From NCBI GenBank assembly GCA_964415185.1, contig CAYPZI010000145.1:1-6948 (forward strand): a DNA stretch of 6,948 nucleotides, read 5' to 3'. The stretch comes from CAYVBJ01 sp964415185 (GTDB lineage: Bacteria; Bacteroidota; Rhodothermia; Balneolales; Balneolaceae). This document shows positions 6,672-6,948 of this stretch, one piece after another; the stretch's first letter is position 1, and each line of letters starts with the position of its first letter. The position numbers and the translations under genes were made by a program. A model generated the notes under the pieces. It worked only from the letters and a program-made list of their open reading frames with translations. It made no database searches and was not told the DNA's origin.

Positions 6672-6879
6672 TTTAAAAAGCCACCAGGATGAGGAATTAA
6701 AAGATAAAATATCTGTAAAGAAGAGGTTGTAAGGGATTGGGTGTGTTTGTGATTTGGTGATTTGGTGATTTTTTATTCAGATGTATGATGTTTTTTAAAA
6801 CGGTCTTCTCAGGCTTATGGATCAGTTCCTCAATATAGTACGGCGTATTATGAAGAAAAAAGGGTGGGAGATGATAATA
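6672..6879 (-). pseudogene. Startless open frame, possible gene fragment, running into the octamer array
   Basis: A 69-codon frame without any Met is bounded by TAA on both sides (6880-6882 upstream, 6669-6671 downstream on the minus strand). Its first half reads FFLHNTPYYIEELIHKPEK then TVLKNIIHLNK, with mixed codon choice that looks coding. The second half is translated from the repeat array and low-complexity DNA (KSPNHQITKSQ) and looks artificial. It may be the tail of a truncated gene cut at the repeats. The plus strand is also partly open here (about 6791-6883, including SSQAYGSVPQYSTAYYEEKR), so the reading is unsure. Nothing else gene-like is visible between 6619 and 6948. Confidence 0.2.
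6749..6772 (+). repeat. Octamer tandem array, right copy (three units)
   Basis: Two exact units of GTGATTTG and a third GTGATTTT stand head to tail, preceded by a degenerate unit GTGTGTTT at 6741-6748. The array lies about 130 bases upstream of the exported protein's start codon. The minus-strand reading of the array at 6096-6119 gives the same octamer with G for T at one position. Confidence 0.75.
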
Positions 6880-6948
6880 TTAATTAAGATAAAGTTATTT
6901 CCAGTTTCTCTTTCCACCTTTGCCAATTAGGCATTTTGGAATTTAGAA

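Noticed and set aside
6921..6933. TGCC-AATTA-GGCA hairpin near the right edge, as a terminator or element end.
   Set aside because: Only four base pairs and no T-run after it; expected by chance.

Overview
The window reads as ordinary chromosome from a member of the FCB group (Bacteroidota and relatives). Balneolota/Rhodothermota or Ignavibacteriota is my best guess. The basis is the type IX secretion (T9SS) sorting domain at the end of the giant protein, with the NYPNPFNPTT start and the LSSGIYIYRI / KKMMLIK finish typical of those phyla. Start codons also lack strong Shine-Dalgarno sequences. The taxonomic placement is inference; no rRNA or tRNA is present.

Layout: (1) 19-321 (+) is a complete HigA-type antitoxin gene at the left edge. 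Its toxin partner HigB would lie just outside the window, and a TAA at 2-4 fits as that gene's stop. (2) 322-413 is a short convergent spacer with an imperfect hairpin. (3) 414-5546 (-) encodes a 1710-residue secreted multidomain protein and fills three quarters of the window. It has a signal peptide, a beta-helix-like stalk, an autotransporter-like closing module, an integrin-like FG-GAP beta-propeller, two further modules common in T9SS cargo, and a T9SS type A sorting domain. (4) 5547-6129 holds no convincing intact gene. It contains a perfect 17-nt palindrome, an AT-rich tract with a doubtful 66-codon frame, and short open frames that may be remains of a decayed gene. (5) 6130-6618 (-) encodes a 162-residue exported protein of unknown function. 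(6) 6619-6948 has no intact gene. It holds an octamer repeat array and a startless open frame on the minus strand.

The genes do not form a pathway. The large protein is probably displayed on the cell surface or released through T9SS, whose machinery is encoded elsewhere. HigA is half of a separate toxin-antitoxin unit. The small exported protein has its own flanks: short arrays of almost the same octamer (GTGAGTTG-like and GTGATTTG) lie on both sides of it in opposite orientation. That is the least expected structural observation here. I found no CRISPR array, intact insertion sequence, RNA gene or clearly new multi-gene system.
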